A DNA stretch of 64,000 bases from the NCBI GenBank assembly GCA_958299035.1, contig CATQJL010000001.1, positions 10,763,817 through 10,827,816 on the forward strand, read 5' to 3'. Shown in pieces: positions 1 through 10,408 of this stretch (positions are counted from its first letter, which is position 1; each line of letters starts with the position of its first letter). Under the pieces are notes generated by a model. That model was not told the origin of the DNA. It made no database searches and saw nothing but the letters and a program-made list of their open reading frames with translations. The position numbers were made by a program, and so were the translations under genes. Origin of the DNA: Cylicocyclus nassatus. Its lineage: Eukaryota > Nematoda > Chromadorea > Rhabditida > Strongylidae.

Positions 1-239
1 AAAAAATAAGAAAATCGAGCAAGCTGCCAAAAAAAATCTTGTAGCAAGGTTATTTATATGGGAGTTGAGTTATACGCAGGAGTTACTAATCACCTGAATA
101 ATTATGATTTGTGGTAGTATGTTATCTTTTTTCTCCCTTTCATAGGATCAAGAAAACAGGCTAAACCACTAGATGGGAAAAATCCTTCAGAAAAAGTTTC
201 ACAGGTGATCTTTTGAGAGTCTGATGGAGTGACTGAGGC

Positions 240-620
240 GCAAGAAGTACATAAAAATGGAGCTGCCCGCTGTGGGGTTGTTTAGTCATAAAAGGCCCGA
301 CTTATATGTTTTGGTGCATGATAAGCATGCAAGAAACGTGCAAGCGTTGCCCTTGAAGAGAACTTCCTTGGTAGAAAGACACGTGCTCGCTCAAAATAGA
401 ACTGATTTTGACAAATCGGATGAGCAACAAAGAAGAGTCGAGGCGTTGACAACGAAGACGAAGTGAGCAGTGGCTGCAATTGACGAAATTCAATTGAGGT
501 CGAATGCCGAGTGATGGACGAGCAGCTCGTCGCCTTCTATGGTGCTGGTGAAAAGCATCCCCAGAGCAACGTATTTAAAGAGCAAACAAAAATAAATATT
601 TGCCGAGAGCGGTCATGCGA
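240..620 (+). repeat. CR segment S1 with a decayed coding-like tail
   Basis: One of three copies (others near 22150-22530 and 32610-32960) of a conserved ~350-bp block. In the 22231-22419 copy it reads as an open acidic C-terminal tail ending ...IDEIQLRSNAE, followed by a polyadenylation-like AATAAA. Here the same frame is broken by indels and stops after TTKTK. The block may be an amplified terminal exon and 3' UTR of some gene, or simply repeat DNA that happens to be open. No protein family is recognised. Confidence 0.5.
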
Positions 621-1419
621 TGTTACGAAAATAATTATGCGCATAGGGTGATAGGAGTTAAGCGTAAAAGTATGCGAAATTGATGAAAAGCTTTACAAAT
701 GCAAACAATAGATGAGATTCAAAGAATGGTCATAGCTTCTTCGAAAAAAGTCTTTGACAAATAAATGCGGGCGCTGTTGGATAAGACGACTACCGTAGCC
801 AAGCAACTATTATGTGGGAAAATTTACAAATGTGTGATAACTTTTCCAGTAGTTATGTTTTTTTGTAGATATTTTTAGCTTTGGCAAGTTGTTACAAGTG
901 ATGTATGCACATTAGCAAAGAATCCATTAGATTCGACGTAGATAAGAATTATTTTTTATTTATGGTAAGATGCTTTCGAATAAAAATATTAAAAAAATGC
1001 GGAGGCTGTATTAGAATTTTCGGAAGGGAGGAAGGGAAGTGAATTTTGCTTGTAGAAAGATTTTTTTCGGGAAATCATTTCTCACAATATGGGTGTAGTT
1101 TACAGTTTTTTGAATGCTTTTAGAACTCAAAAAGTTATTCCAATTATTTAGAGTAAGCTCTAGTCACATGCACAACTCAACGAAGCTTGTCGTGAAAGAC
1201 AGTTCTGAAAAATTCTTCTTGTTCTGCAAAAATCAATAAATTTATCCCAAATTATGTGATTCATTGAAAGTACATGGAAAGTCGAGTTCTGTAGAATTTG
1301 TGTAATATAAGTCTATAAAAATTTAAGAGCTTTTGCAAAAGGCCAATGAAAGTTCTTGTACGACAATCGACTTCTCTAAATTGCATGGCTGGCATGCCCT
1401 TTGAGACATCGAAGGCTCA

Positions 1420-2013
1420 TCTTATATATAAAGCTGAATGTCTGTTTGTCTGTATGTCTGTATGTATGTATGTATGTATGTACGTATGTTCCGAATAGAA
1501 AATTTTCTGAACCGATCCGGACCAAACTTGGCACACATACACTTCGGGCCCCGGCGGGTGTCATAGGCTACTTTTCGTATCGATCGATATCGATTTTATC
1601 GATTTTTTGCAAAATTTGAGCTACGGGGCTGGGAGTTGGCACAGGGGGGTAAGTGAGCATGCTGATCACCCCCGTGGGGGTGATCAGCATGCTCGATTAC
1701 ACCCCTCTGCCAAATTCCAGCCCCCTAGCTCAAATTTTGCAAAAAATCGATAAAATCGATAAAAGTAATGCACGGTTTCGAAAACTAATATTGTATTCGT
1801 AATCAGCATGCTCAATTACCCCCCTGTGCCAAATTTCAGCCCCCTAGCCCAAATTTTGCAAAAAATTGATAAAATCGACATCGATCGATAACGAAAAGTG
1901 GACTGTGACACCCGCCGGGGCCCGAAGTGTATGTGTGGCAAGTTTGGTCTGGATCGGTTAAAAAATGGAATTTTCTATTCGGAACATACGGCGGAGCCGG
2001 GTAAGCCAGCTAG
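1420..2013 (+). mobile_element. Non-autonomous Helitron-like element H1
   Basis: The 5' end is TCTTATATATAAAGC and the 3' end is CTAG. A short CGGC-GGA-GCCG hairpin lies about 10 nt inside the 3' end. The element is flanked by A (1419) and T (2014), the A/T target expected of Helitrons. It has no Rep/helicase ORF. After a TGTC/TGTA microsatellite it is a giant inverted repeat: a left arm about 1488-1674, a short mirror arm from 1675, a ~50-bp spacer, then a second mirror arm about 1800-1985. The CR-B paralogue near 23450 is the corresponding empty site. Confidence 0.8.
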
Positions 2014-4689
2014 TTTTTTATATAATTGAAAAAATCCAATCAAGGATTGTACTAAACAATTGAGTGCTTGCTAGAGCATGCAGCATTAGAACGCAGTCTC
2101 AAGAAAATTCCCTCCAAAAGTAAAAGAGCTTCTATTGTACTTGGTACGCACAAATTAACATGAAATGCATGCATCTGGAAAGAACGGAGGAAGAAAAAAC
2201 TGCATTAGGAGCCTAATGAGAGCTGCAGAAGAATGAACTTCAATGCTTAGTAAAATCTGAAAAAAAACTAGAGGACTTCCAATCAAAAGTTCATTGCAAT
2301 GCTTACGGAATGTTTTCCTATAATATTTGTGCCAGGACATTGTACCAGGACGCTTGAAAGACCTATTTTTGACAAGGCTAAATTAAATCCATTGGCCTGT
2401 TTTTTCTTCTAAACCGAATTATACCAACTATTGTTGCTATCAAAATTAGAAGGAAAAATTAGTCAACAAAACATGGTCGAGTTTTTCTATGAGTCTTATT
2501 ACTCCTTTTATTTTACCATTTTCCTAGATATGGGCGCCTAACGAAATGTTTGAAAATGGTGACGTGAAATTAATTCTGCTAGAAAAACCGAATTCTTCCA
2601 TTTCCTCATCCATATGAAGTTAGTTTTAAGATTGCGGAAAACCTCTGTATATCGCTGAGAATAATTTTAGAATTGGTAATTCTGCTAGTGTCCCGAATTT
2701 CCTACCGTAATCTTACTGTGGTTCGCAGGAGTACCATAATGGTGCGTGCACGATAGTATGCAGGAGATATTAATACTATTCAAAACTTTGATGCATTACG
2801 ATGGCTTATGTCTCAGGCAAAGCAAAAGTACAAGCCTTTAGCTTTTATTTAACAAACATTCTTTTCATTTTTTTTGCTAGAGAGTTATTCGTTTCTTGTA
2901 AAGCACTGCTTTTCGCTTTTCAGCATAGCACAAGGTTTTCGCCGCCTTTCAGTGCATTGGAAGAGCTGAAAAGATTGAAGGTTTTTTAGTAAGCTATGGC
3001 CTTTAATGAATGACATAAGCATAAGCTTCGTGTTATATCAGTTATATCAATACCGTATTCAACAGTGGCGTACCGAGGGGGGGGCGGGGGGGGGGGCGCC
3101 CCCCCCCCCCCTGAGAATGGGTCGCGAAAAATTTGAAAATAGTCTATATGAGTCAAAAAGTTGTGCAAGCGACTCGTTTTCACTCAAAAACAATTGAAAT
3201 AATGTTCTGAAACTTTCTAGTACTCAAATGGCTTTATAAAAATTTTTTTCGGAAGCGTGGCTACCGCCACGCCTATCTATTTAAGCTGATTCGTCTTAAA
3301 GAGAGCAACGTTGTTGATAGAAAGTTATTACAGGACGGTGCTGTGTCTGTGGCTCAAGCAAGAAACCGTCCTGGATAAGTCTGCTGGAGCAATGCTGAAT
3401 CACTTCAAAAATTGGCTTCCCAAATATTCTGTTTAGAAAATCCACAATTTAGTGTCAAAACGTTACTTGATCACAAGAATCATTCAACGGGATTCTCAGA
3501 AATGGCCGTAATTTCTTGCACTTCCAGCGTTATGGAGATTTCCGCACGGGACTCTAGCAGCTCTTGTGAAATCGTTGGAGTGCTATGGCGATTTCACTAG
3601 AGCTGTACAGTCTCTGCTTCAGCGAATTTGCTTCCAGAAGCATCGTTCAGGTGAGTTTTCACATTTTCGCATAAATATCATTTCATTTTCCAAACAAGAA
3701 TTGAAGTCTGGTATCTACACCTCATAGAATGAGTTAAAACGATGAAAATTAGCCAAAAAACCCGTTCTGATTTTTTTATGACAACGATGAATGCAAAAAT
3801 TGACTTTTGCTGAAAAAGCAGTAAATTGCAGTTATTCCTGAAGTATCAATATTTGATGATATTACAGTAACTCCTTGCGAAAAGTACCGCAATATCTCGG
3901 AATTTCCCCGCAACTGATTTAGCAACTCGTCATCTGAAGAGGTAAGTTGATTTCATTAATTGCTGTAAAGTTCTCTCCAAAACTCTCCAAACTCGTTCTC
4001 TCCAAACTTCAAATTCGAATCTTGCAAATTCTTTACTTTGTTATCCCAAATTTTGCTAATCTCTATGCTTTTCTGGATCCTCATGATTTTTTTGCACATA
4101 AAACTCTTCGCATTCATCCATTCTATAAGAACTTTTGAAACTTTTGCAATTCTCTCCCCACAACACATCATCCTTTTTTTCTTTTCTTTTCTCTACTCCA
4201 AACCTAATTTTTTTGAATTATCTCCGAAGTCGGAATCTATTGGGTTGCCAGCCAAATTTTTTTGATCATTCTTTCCTTTCTTGTCTTATTATGTTCTTGT
4301 CTTAAGCAATTATTGTGAGTTCAATGCTTTTTTAGAATGCTTGTAAGATTCCCCCTTCAAATATTACAATGCAATTTTGCAATCACGACAAAGTTATGAA
4401 GTCCGACGGTTTCTTGATTTCTGCAGACTGTCTTCTCAACTCAAGTGAGAGGCTTGGTTGTAGCACCGCAGTTAAGGAATTTTCATTCAAAAATTCCCTC
4501 AATGAAAAGCACAGGATGAATCAAAGACTTTGATTTTGTCTCAAGACTTGATCCTATCAAGAGTAAAGATAGAGACTGCTTCAACTTTTTGAAATCATCA
4601 ATCGAAGTTTCACAAAATATTGAGCAATGATCAAATTAAATTGCCTCTGCTCCCCACTGCCGCAGATTCCGAGTTTAAGTAATATTTTG

Positions 4690-5810
4690 CGTTTCCTTGA
4701 AAATTTCCCTAATCCTAAACTCAATCAAGATCTGCGTGTTTTTGGAACTATTGGCTTGGCAAAAAACTTTTTACGAGTTTTTGTTCCATACTACTTCCTA
4801 CTTCGCCTTTGTCATGAGAAAAATCAGAATTTATGATTTTTGGAGAAGTCTTAGAGTTTCAATGCTTCCTCGAGCTTTTCTACGAATTTCTGTTCCGTAT
4901 TGCCTCCGTACTACACGTCTGTCACAAAAAAAATCAGAATTTATGATTTTTGGAGAAGTCTTAGAGTTTCAATGCTTCCTCGAGCTTTTCTACGAATTTC
5001 TGTTCCGTATTGCCTCCGTACTACACGTCTGTCACAAAAAAAAATCAGAATTTATGATTTTTGGAGAAGTCTTAGAGTTTCAATGCTTCCTCGAGCTTTT
5101 CTACGAATTTCTGTTCCGTATTGCCTCCGTACTACACGTCTGTCACAAAAAAAATCAGAATTTATGATTTTTGAAGGAATTTGGCAGTTTCAATGCTTCC
5201 TCAAGCTTTTCTACGAATTTCTGTTCCGTACTGCCTCCGTACTACACGTCTGTCACAAAAAAAAATCAGAATTTATGTTTTTTGAAGGAATTTGGCAGTT
5301 TCAATGCTTCCTCAAGCTTTTCTACGAATTTCTGTTCCGTACTGCCTCCGTACTACACGTCTGTCACAAAAAAATCAGAATTTATGATTTTTGAAGGAAT
5401 CTGGCAGTTTCAATGCTTCCTCAAGCTTTTCTACGAATTTCTGTCCCGTACTGCCTCCGTACTACGCGTCTGTCACAAAAAAATCAGAATTTATGATTTT
5501 TGAAGGAATTTTGCAGTTTTAATGAATTCTCGAGCCTTTTCTACAATTATCTGTTCCCTACCACGCCACAAAGTCAGAATTTCTGATTTCTTGAGAAAAA
5601 CTCAAAGTTTCAATGCATTTTCGAGTGTTTCTTCAACTCTCTGTTCCGTACTACGCGTCTGTCACGATAAAAGTCAAAATTTGTGATTTTTGGGGTAATC
5701 ATGCAGTTTCAATGCATTCTCAAGCCCTTTCTACAACTTTCCTTTCCATTCTCCATACTACGATTCCTTCACGAAGAAAGTCAAAATTTTTCGATTTTTG
5801 AGCCAAGAAC
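4690..5810 (+). repeat. Minisatellite of ~110-bp units inside the hAT element
   Basis: The motif AATCAGAATTTATGATTTTT recurs near 4822, 4932, 5043, 5153, 5265, 5373 and 5482. The spacing is 108-112 bp, with more diverged units on to about 5800. Each unit carries TTTCAATGC...TTTTCTACGAATTTCTG and ends CGTCTGTCACA plus an A-run of varying length. ORFs of up to 164 codons run through it, but they exist in several frames because the unit is not a multiple of three. It lies upstream of the transposase start, so it may be 5' regulatory or subterminal DNA. Confidence 0.9.
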
Positions 5811-5925
5811 TCAAGTCAAAATGTCAATAAAGTCAAAGTAAAATTGTCAAGTCAAAACTCAAGTCTTATTGTCAAGTCAAGATTCAAGTCAAAACGTCAA
5901 CAAAGTCAAAGTCGAATTTTGACCA
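5811..5925 (+). repeat. AAGTCAA cluster
   Basis: About ten copies of (C)AAGTCAA or AAAGTCAA variants lie within ~110 bp, between the minisatellite and the transposase gene. Short clustered repeats of this kind near hAT transposase genes can be transposase-binding or promoter sequence. That role is inferred from position only. Confidence 0.55.
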
Positions 5926-6246
5926 CTTTATTAGAATCTTCTCTTGAAGTAAAGTCTTTAATTTCTATCTGGCTGCAAATGCACATTTTTCTCAAAACGT
6001 CAAACAGTTTTACACAGCAGAATCCTACTGGGTTTGGTCGGTCGGGTTCGGTTTGGTAAAGGTTCTCAATATATTGGTAAACCAAGTATTGAAGGACATT
6101 CGAAAATTTTCGCAAACTTTGTGATTTTCGTTGCTCGTTGCTGATTTTTCTGAAATTTCCTATTTATCATTCTATACGCTCTTCTCCAAGCGATTGATAA
6201 GAAGACTATCTCATAATATCAGTCAAAAAACTGGGCATTTTTCTAG

Positions 6247-8906
6247 ATGAAGCTCTCCCCTGGCCAGTCTGACCTTTTCAAATGGATTACCAAAACGCGT
6301 AGAGAAGAAAGCCCCGCAGGTGCACTAATTCTCACATATGATGAAAATTTCGCTAGGCTTCCAAATTACAGAACAGCTCGAAACTTCGTCAATGGAGTCA
6401 TTAGAAACTATAGACGAGGCAGGCGACGAAGCTGAGATGCCATCAACCTCTGCAGAACTTCCGCACCCTCTTGAGGCCACAGCACCCGCGCCCGCACCTC
6501 CACCTGTTCACCCTCTAGATTTCGGAAATATCTTCGACATAGGCATTCAAAATCTTTCGGATGAGCAACGCTTCAAATTTTTGACGGAGTTCTACACACC
6601 CCCCGCAGAACCGGCTTCGGCATGGCCCTCCGAAACGCGTATGACCAGGAGTGGACCATCTCTAAGACGTCTAAGGCCGGATCATCTTCAGAGACCGGAT
6701 GCGCGTTGTCTGGCGTACAGTCCAGCACTCGGAGGTCTTTTTTGCAGATACTGCGCCCTATTTCTCGCCGAAACCGACGCACAAAGGCATCACTTCGCTA
6801 ATCAAAGGATAGCTTTAGTGCACGAGCCACTCAAGAGATTTAGCCGAATGTTCGGAAAAGATGGTTATGTCACCACTCACGTGCAGCGGGAATACCATCA
6901 GTTCAGCAGTGAAAGAGCCGAAGCTTTCTTGTCTGCAATGCGCACGCCCGGCTCGAATATAGAAGAAAGGCTGCAGCGGGAGGAAATGGACAGATTGGAA
7001 AACCGTCGTAAAATTCTGCGCCCAATGATCGAAACTATCTTAGTCCTTGGCCGATGTGGTCTTGCGTTCAGAGGGCACCGCGATAGTGGGCCAATTATCG
7101 TACCCGAAAGCAGTGTAGCCGAACTGCAACCCGAAGAAGGAAATTTCCGTACGCTTCTCGGTTACAGAGCGATGTATGATAGCAGCCTGGCGGAGTACCT
7201 TAGAAGAGGAGGAAGGAACGCACAATATAGTTCTAGTAAGATCCAGAACGAAGTTATCGGAATAACTGGGAGGCTCATCCAGAAATCAATAGTGGATTCG
7301 GTGAAGAAGGCGCGCTATTTCTCGGTATTGGCAGACGAGACAAGCGATGTAGCGAGGATGGAGCAGCTATCAGTATCAGTCAGATTTGTATCTGAAGATG
7401 AAAATGGAAAGACCTGCGTTGAGGAAAAGTTTCTAACTTTCGTTGAAGCAGCGGACTGTACTGGACCTGCGTTGGCCGAGCTCATCATAAACACCCTTGC
7501 GGAGTGCGGACTTGAACTTAGAAACCTTGTCGGGCAAGGTTACGACGGAGCCACTTCAATGTCTGGTATTCGAGGAGGTGTTCAGAGCCAGATTCGTCAG
7601 CACTATCCTTGTGCATTGTATGTACACTGCTGTGCTCATGTCCTCAACCTGACTTTAATGAAGTCTTCTGCGGTCGTTCCAATAAAGCATACTTTCGGTG
7701 TTATGACTAAAGTCAGCTCCTTTTTTCGAACTTCCCCGAAAAGAACGCAGGCGCTGAAGGACGCGATCGAGAGGAGCGCTCCGGAAAGTCAAAGAAGAAC
7801 ACTAAGAAGTTTGTGCGAAACTCGAGGGTGGAGCGAGCTGAGGCATGCCTGAGTTTCAAATCACTTTTCATCCCAGTTGTGGCAGCATTTTCGAACCTGG
7901 CAGAAGCTGAACCCGAGGCATACAGTTATGCGGTATGCTTGGCTGAAGAACGATTCATGTTCGCACTATGCCTCATGTCTGTCGCAATGGGAGCTCTGAA
8001 GACACTCTCGGAACAGCTGCAGTCTCCGGGTAACACTCTCCCTAAGGTAGGTTGTTGATTAGCTTTTTCACCTTGACTTTTCTAAGCTGGCAATTTAGGC
8101 ACTTGAACAGCAGAAGGTGCTACTACAGCAGCTGCAGATGTGGTTGGAGAAGGATGAAGGAATAGGACGTTTCAGTCGAGTCCAAGCGGAATTCCGGCGG
8201 TTGTGTCAGGACATGAGAGCGATGAATCTGGGCAACTTTTTGAGAGAAAGGGATGAAATGGTAAGCTTAGGTCTTTGAATTTGATTGGAGAACTATAACT
8301 TTCTTTCAGGTTGGTGCAGAAGAACTCAAGACCAAAATTTACGATCCTTTCCTAACTGGCTTGATCGATGAGCTCAACCAACGATTTTCTCCTCACTACG
8401 CCCTCGCGTCGAAAATTCGCCTGTTTCTACCAAGCCTCGTCAAAGAGACAACATTCGAAGACTTCAAAGAGACGTTTGGATTTTACGAAGCCATCCTGCC
8501 TCACCAAGACCTCACTTTATTTGAAACTGAATATGAGGCATGGAAATGCAAGTGGATGCAAGCACCACCACCTCTGGAAGACGACCTTTTACGAACACTG
8601 GATGGCTGTGACGCGTCCTTTTTCCCAATTATCCATGCGCTGCTCCAAGTTTTGGCCACACTACCGGTCTCAACAGGTGCTTTAGCTTGAGTCAAATACA
8701 CGAAAATAAAATAGCGAATACTTTCAGCAACGCCGGAAAGGACGTTCTCATCTCTGAAATATCTGAAAAATTATTTGCGAAGTACCACGACAGAAGAGCG
8801 ATTGACTGGATTGGCGCTGCTATACATAGATCGCAAAATACCAATCAATGTTGAAGAAATCATCGACGAGTTTACCAGAAGAAATCGAAGAATTTCTTTT
8901 ACATAG
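6247..8906 (+). CDS. hAT transposase (DUF4371 / hAT C-terminal type), five exons, one frameshift
   Basis: DNA transposase that would cut and paste this element. Predicted exons are 6247-6319, 6372-8046, 8099-8260, 8310-8676 and 8728-8906; the introns are 47-52 nt, GT...AG. The spliced protein would be about 818 residues, a normal hAT length. Motifs: N-terminal KLSPGQSDLFKW; a TTF-type zinc-finger-like FCRYC near residue 148; a DUF4371/RNase H-like core with DETSDV (~345) and GYDGATS (~418); HCCAHVLNL (~443); and a C-terminal dimerisation block with FPIIHALL, LPVST joined across intron 4 to TPERTFSSLK, and EERLTGLALL. The start at 6247 is preferred over 6338 because splicing the first 52-nt intron joins it in frame. 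A single missing base after 7825, inside the conserved CETRW motif, shifts the frame; the downstream frame resumes as VERAEACLSF. Only this lesion is seen. The same lesion occurs in the second copy. Confidence 0.9.
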
Positions 8907-9262
8907 GTAAGGTTTTGAAAAATTAAACAAACTTCACAAAATCACATTTTTTAGAACCAGATCCCGAAACCCGACCTACATCTGAGACGCATTCGTTCTA
9001 TCTACCTCATTGCAAATTTTTGTATCCTTCCTTTATCCGAAAATTTTGATTTCTGAACTTATAAAATTGCTCATTATCTCAAGGTGTTTGCACATTTGTC
9101 TCACAAATGAGATCTCCTCAAAAGGCTTTCTCTAAGTAGCAATGCCTTCCTCAAGCATGTGTTTTGATGCATATTCAGTTATAAGTTTTGTTACATTTTT
9201 AAAACCTATTGCATGTGATTTATATGAGATATGTTATTTTGCATGTGTATTCTTGACGTTCG

Positions 9263-9268
9263 AATAAA
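9263..9268 (+). terminator. Polyadenylation signal of the hAT transposase gene
   Basis: A canonical AATAAA lies 357 nt after the predicted stop codon and just inside the GC-rich right subterminal region. A possible GT...AG intron in the 3' UTR runs from about 8907 to 8954. Confidence 0.5.
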
Positions 9269-9433
9269 AATTGCATTTAGATATTACTTCTGTCTTTAAC
9301 AAAAGCAAAACAGTCAGTTTTTGGTGGTTTCGCGGAGTGTGGCATTGGCCACGCCCCTCAAGGAAAAAATTCCGTCGCGCCCCGCCCCCCCCCCCCCCCG
9401 AAAAAAATTTCTGGGTACGCCACTGGTATTCAA

Positions 9434-10408
9434 GAATAAGATTCGTGAAAAAGAAACATTGCAAAAGCATCCAGGGGGTGCATTTGAACATTTTCGAGAA
9501 ATTTTGACAGACGAGATTAAATGCAGCACGAAAGAACATGAAAGTTCCTCCTCCCCTCCCCCACCCCAAAAAAAGATGTGTCATCGAGCTCAACGAGAGC
9601 AGAACAGCTGTCGATGGGAAAAACCGACAATGGGCTTGAGTATAAGAATCTGCATGCGTAACATATGTTCATCGTTTTGAACCAGAAGTTTGTCAGTCAA
9701 GCTCGTAAGATGCAAAAAAAAGAATGCATGAGAGAAGGGTAAGATTTATGCAAATTTTAAAAAATTCCCGATCAAAGCTCTCGCTCTGCTTGATAGATGC
9801 GCTGGAAACTTGCCAGAAGTGCCTTCAAGACATAAAAAATTTTTGAGTTAATGAGGTAAATTTGCAACAAAATCGACACAAAGTGGACTTGACAGTAAGC
9901 ACTAGTACAGATTACTTCACGTTTAAAAATTTAACTGTCAGAAAATAGGGCGGGGCGTGACAGAATAGAAGAGGAACGCCATATTAAGCCATTAATATTT
10001 CCTTCGTAATTTAACAAATCAGTTTGAATGTAGTGGGTTTCCGCTGTAATTAGAAAGTGGGATTTTGATGTAGATAACCAAATAAAGCATATGTTCTTTT
10101 AGTCGAGCACAAAATGCAGTTGAGATTGGAGCTGTCCAAGCGTAGAATTGTTTACTAACGTGTGCTCATGCTAATTACTCATGTATAAAGTCATATATAA
10201 AAAGAGCAATGTTTACAAATTCACGTGATTCGTTTATCTGTGAATAAGAAGAATGTTTCTGTGTGTGGACAACAGATATTGTGAATGGAAGTGACCAGTA
10301 GTATTTAGAAAATTTCTAGGAATGTTAACCATATCTTTAGAGAAAAGCAGCTATTAAATAGCTCCAATCATCATTGAATCATGGAAATAGGGTTTTCTTC
10401 AATCATGA
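9434..10408. repeat. Composite repeat CR, copy A (continuation)
   Basis: Resumes CR copy A after the hAT insertion. 9580-9960 matches 24500-24900, 13905-14148 and 16727-16840. 10010-10330 matches 24950-25290 and 57200-57370, including the core GTCCAAGCGTAGAATTG. At 10408/10409 the CR sequence breaks abruptly into the truncated hAT copy. No gene is seen. Confidence 0.75.

Larger units (their letters stand above)
1..3054. repeat. Composite repeat CR, copy A (left part)
   Basis: Non-coding repetitive DNA that aligns by eye, in the same order, with 21900-24420 and in part with 12690-13690 and 32385-33000. Examples are the shared stretches around 2036-2100 and 23468-23530, and the block near 2160-2240 that recurs at 23590-23660. 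The Helitron at 1420-2013 interrupts this copy. The hAT transposon beginning at 3063 cuts it, and it resumes at 9434. No convincing host gene is seen here. Confidence 0.8.
3063..9425 (+). mobile_element. Complete hAT transposon (6.36 kb)
   Basis: The left end CAGTGGCGTACC (3063) and the inverted right end GTACGCCACTG (to 9425) are hAT-type terminal inverted repeats, each running into long G/C homopolymers. A perfect 8-bp TSD, GTATTCAA, lies at 3055-3062 and 9426-9433. The element disrupts composite repeat copy A, whose segments continue on either side. Inside, in order, are GC-rich subterminal DNA, a region with no recognisable gene (3270-4690), a ~110-bp minisatellite, a cluster of AAGTCAA repeats, and a five-exon transposase gene with its polyadenylation signal. 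It looks like a once autonomous copy inactivated by a single frameshift. Confidence 0.93.

Noticed and set aside
1655..1695. Strong GC hairpin as a transcription terminator
   Set aside because: It is the centre of a Helitron-like palindrome that recurs in H2 and H3; nothing suggests a terminator function in this eukaryotic context.
4697..5503. Overlapping repetitive ORFs of 156, 164 and 110 codons
   Set aside because: They are generated by the ~110-bp minisatellite, which is open in several frames; the unit is not a multiple of three and no protein is conserved.
4800..5570. Regular repeats resembling a CRISPR array
   Set aside because: The whole ~110-bp unit is repeated with no unique spacers, in a eukaryotic transposon; this is a minisatellite.
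8090..8100. Nematode telomere-like TTAGGC
   Set aside because: Only isolated single occurrences; no tandem array.
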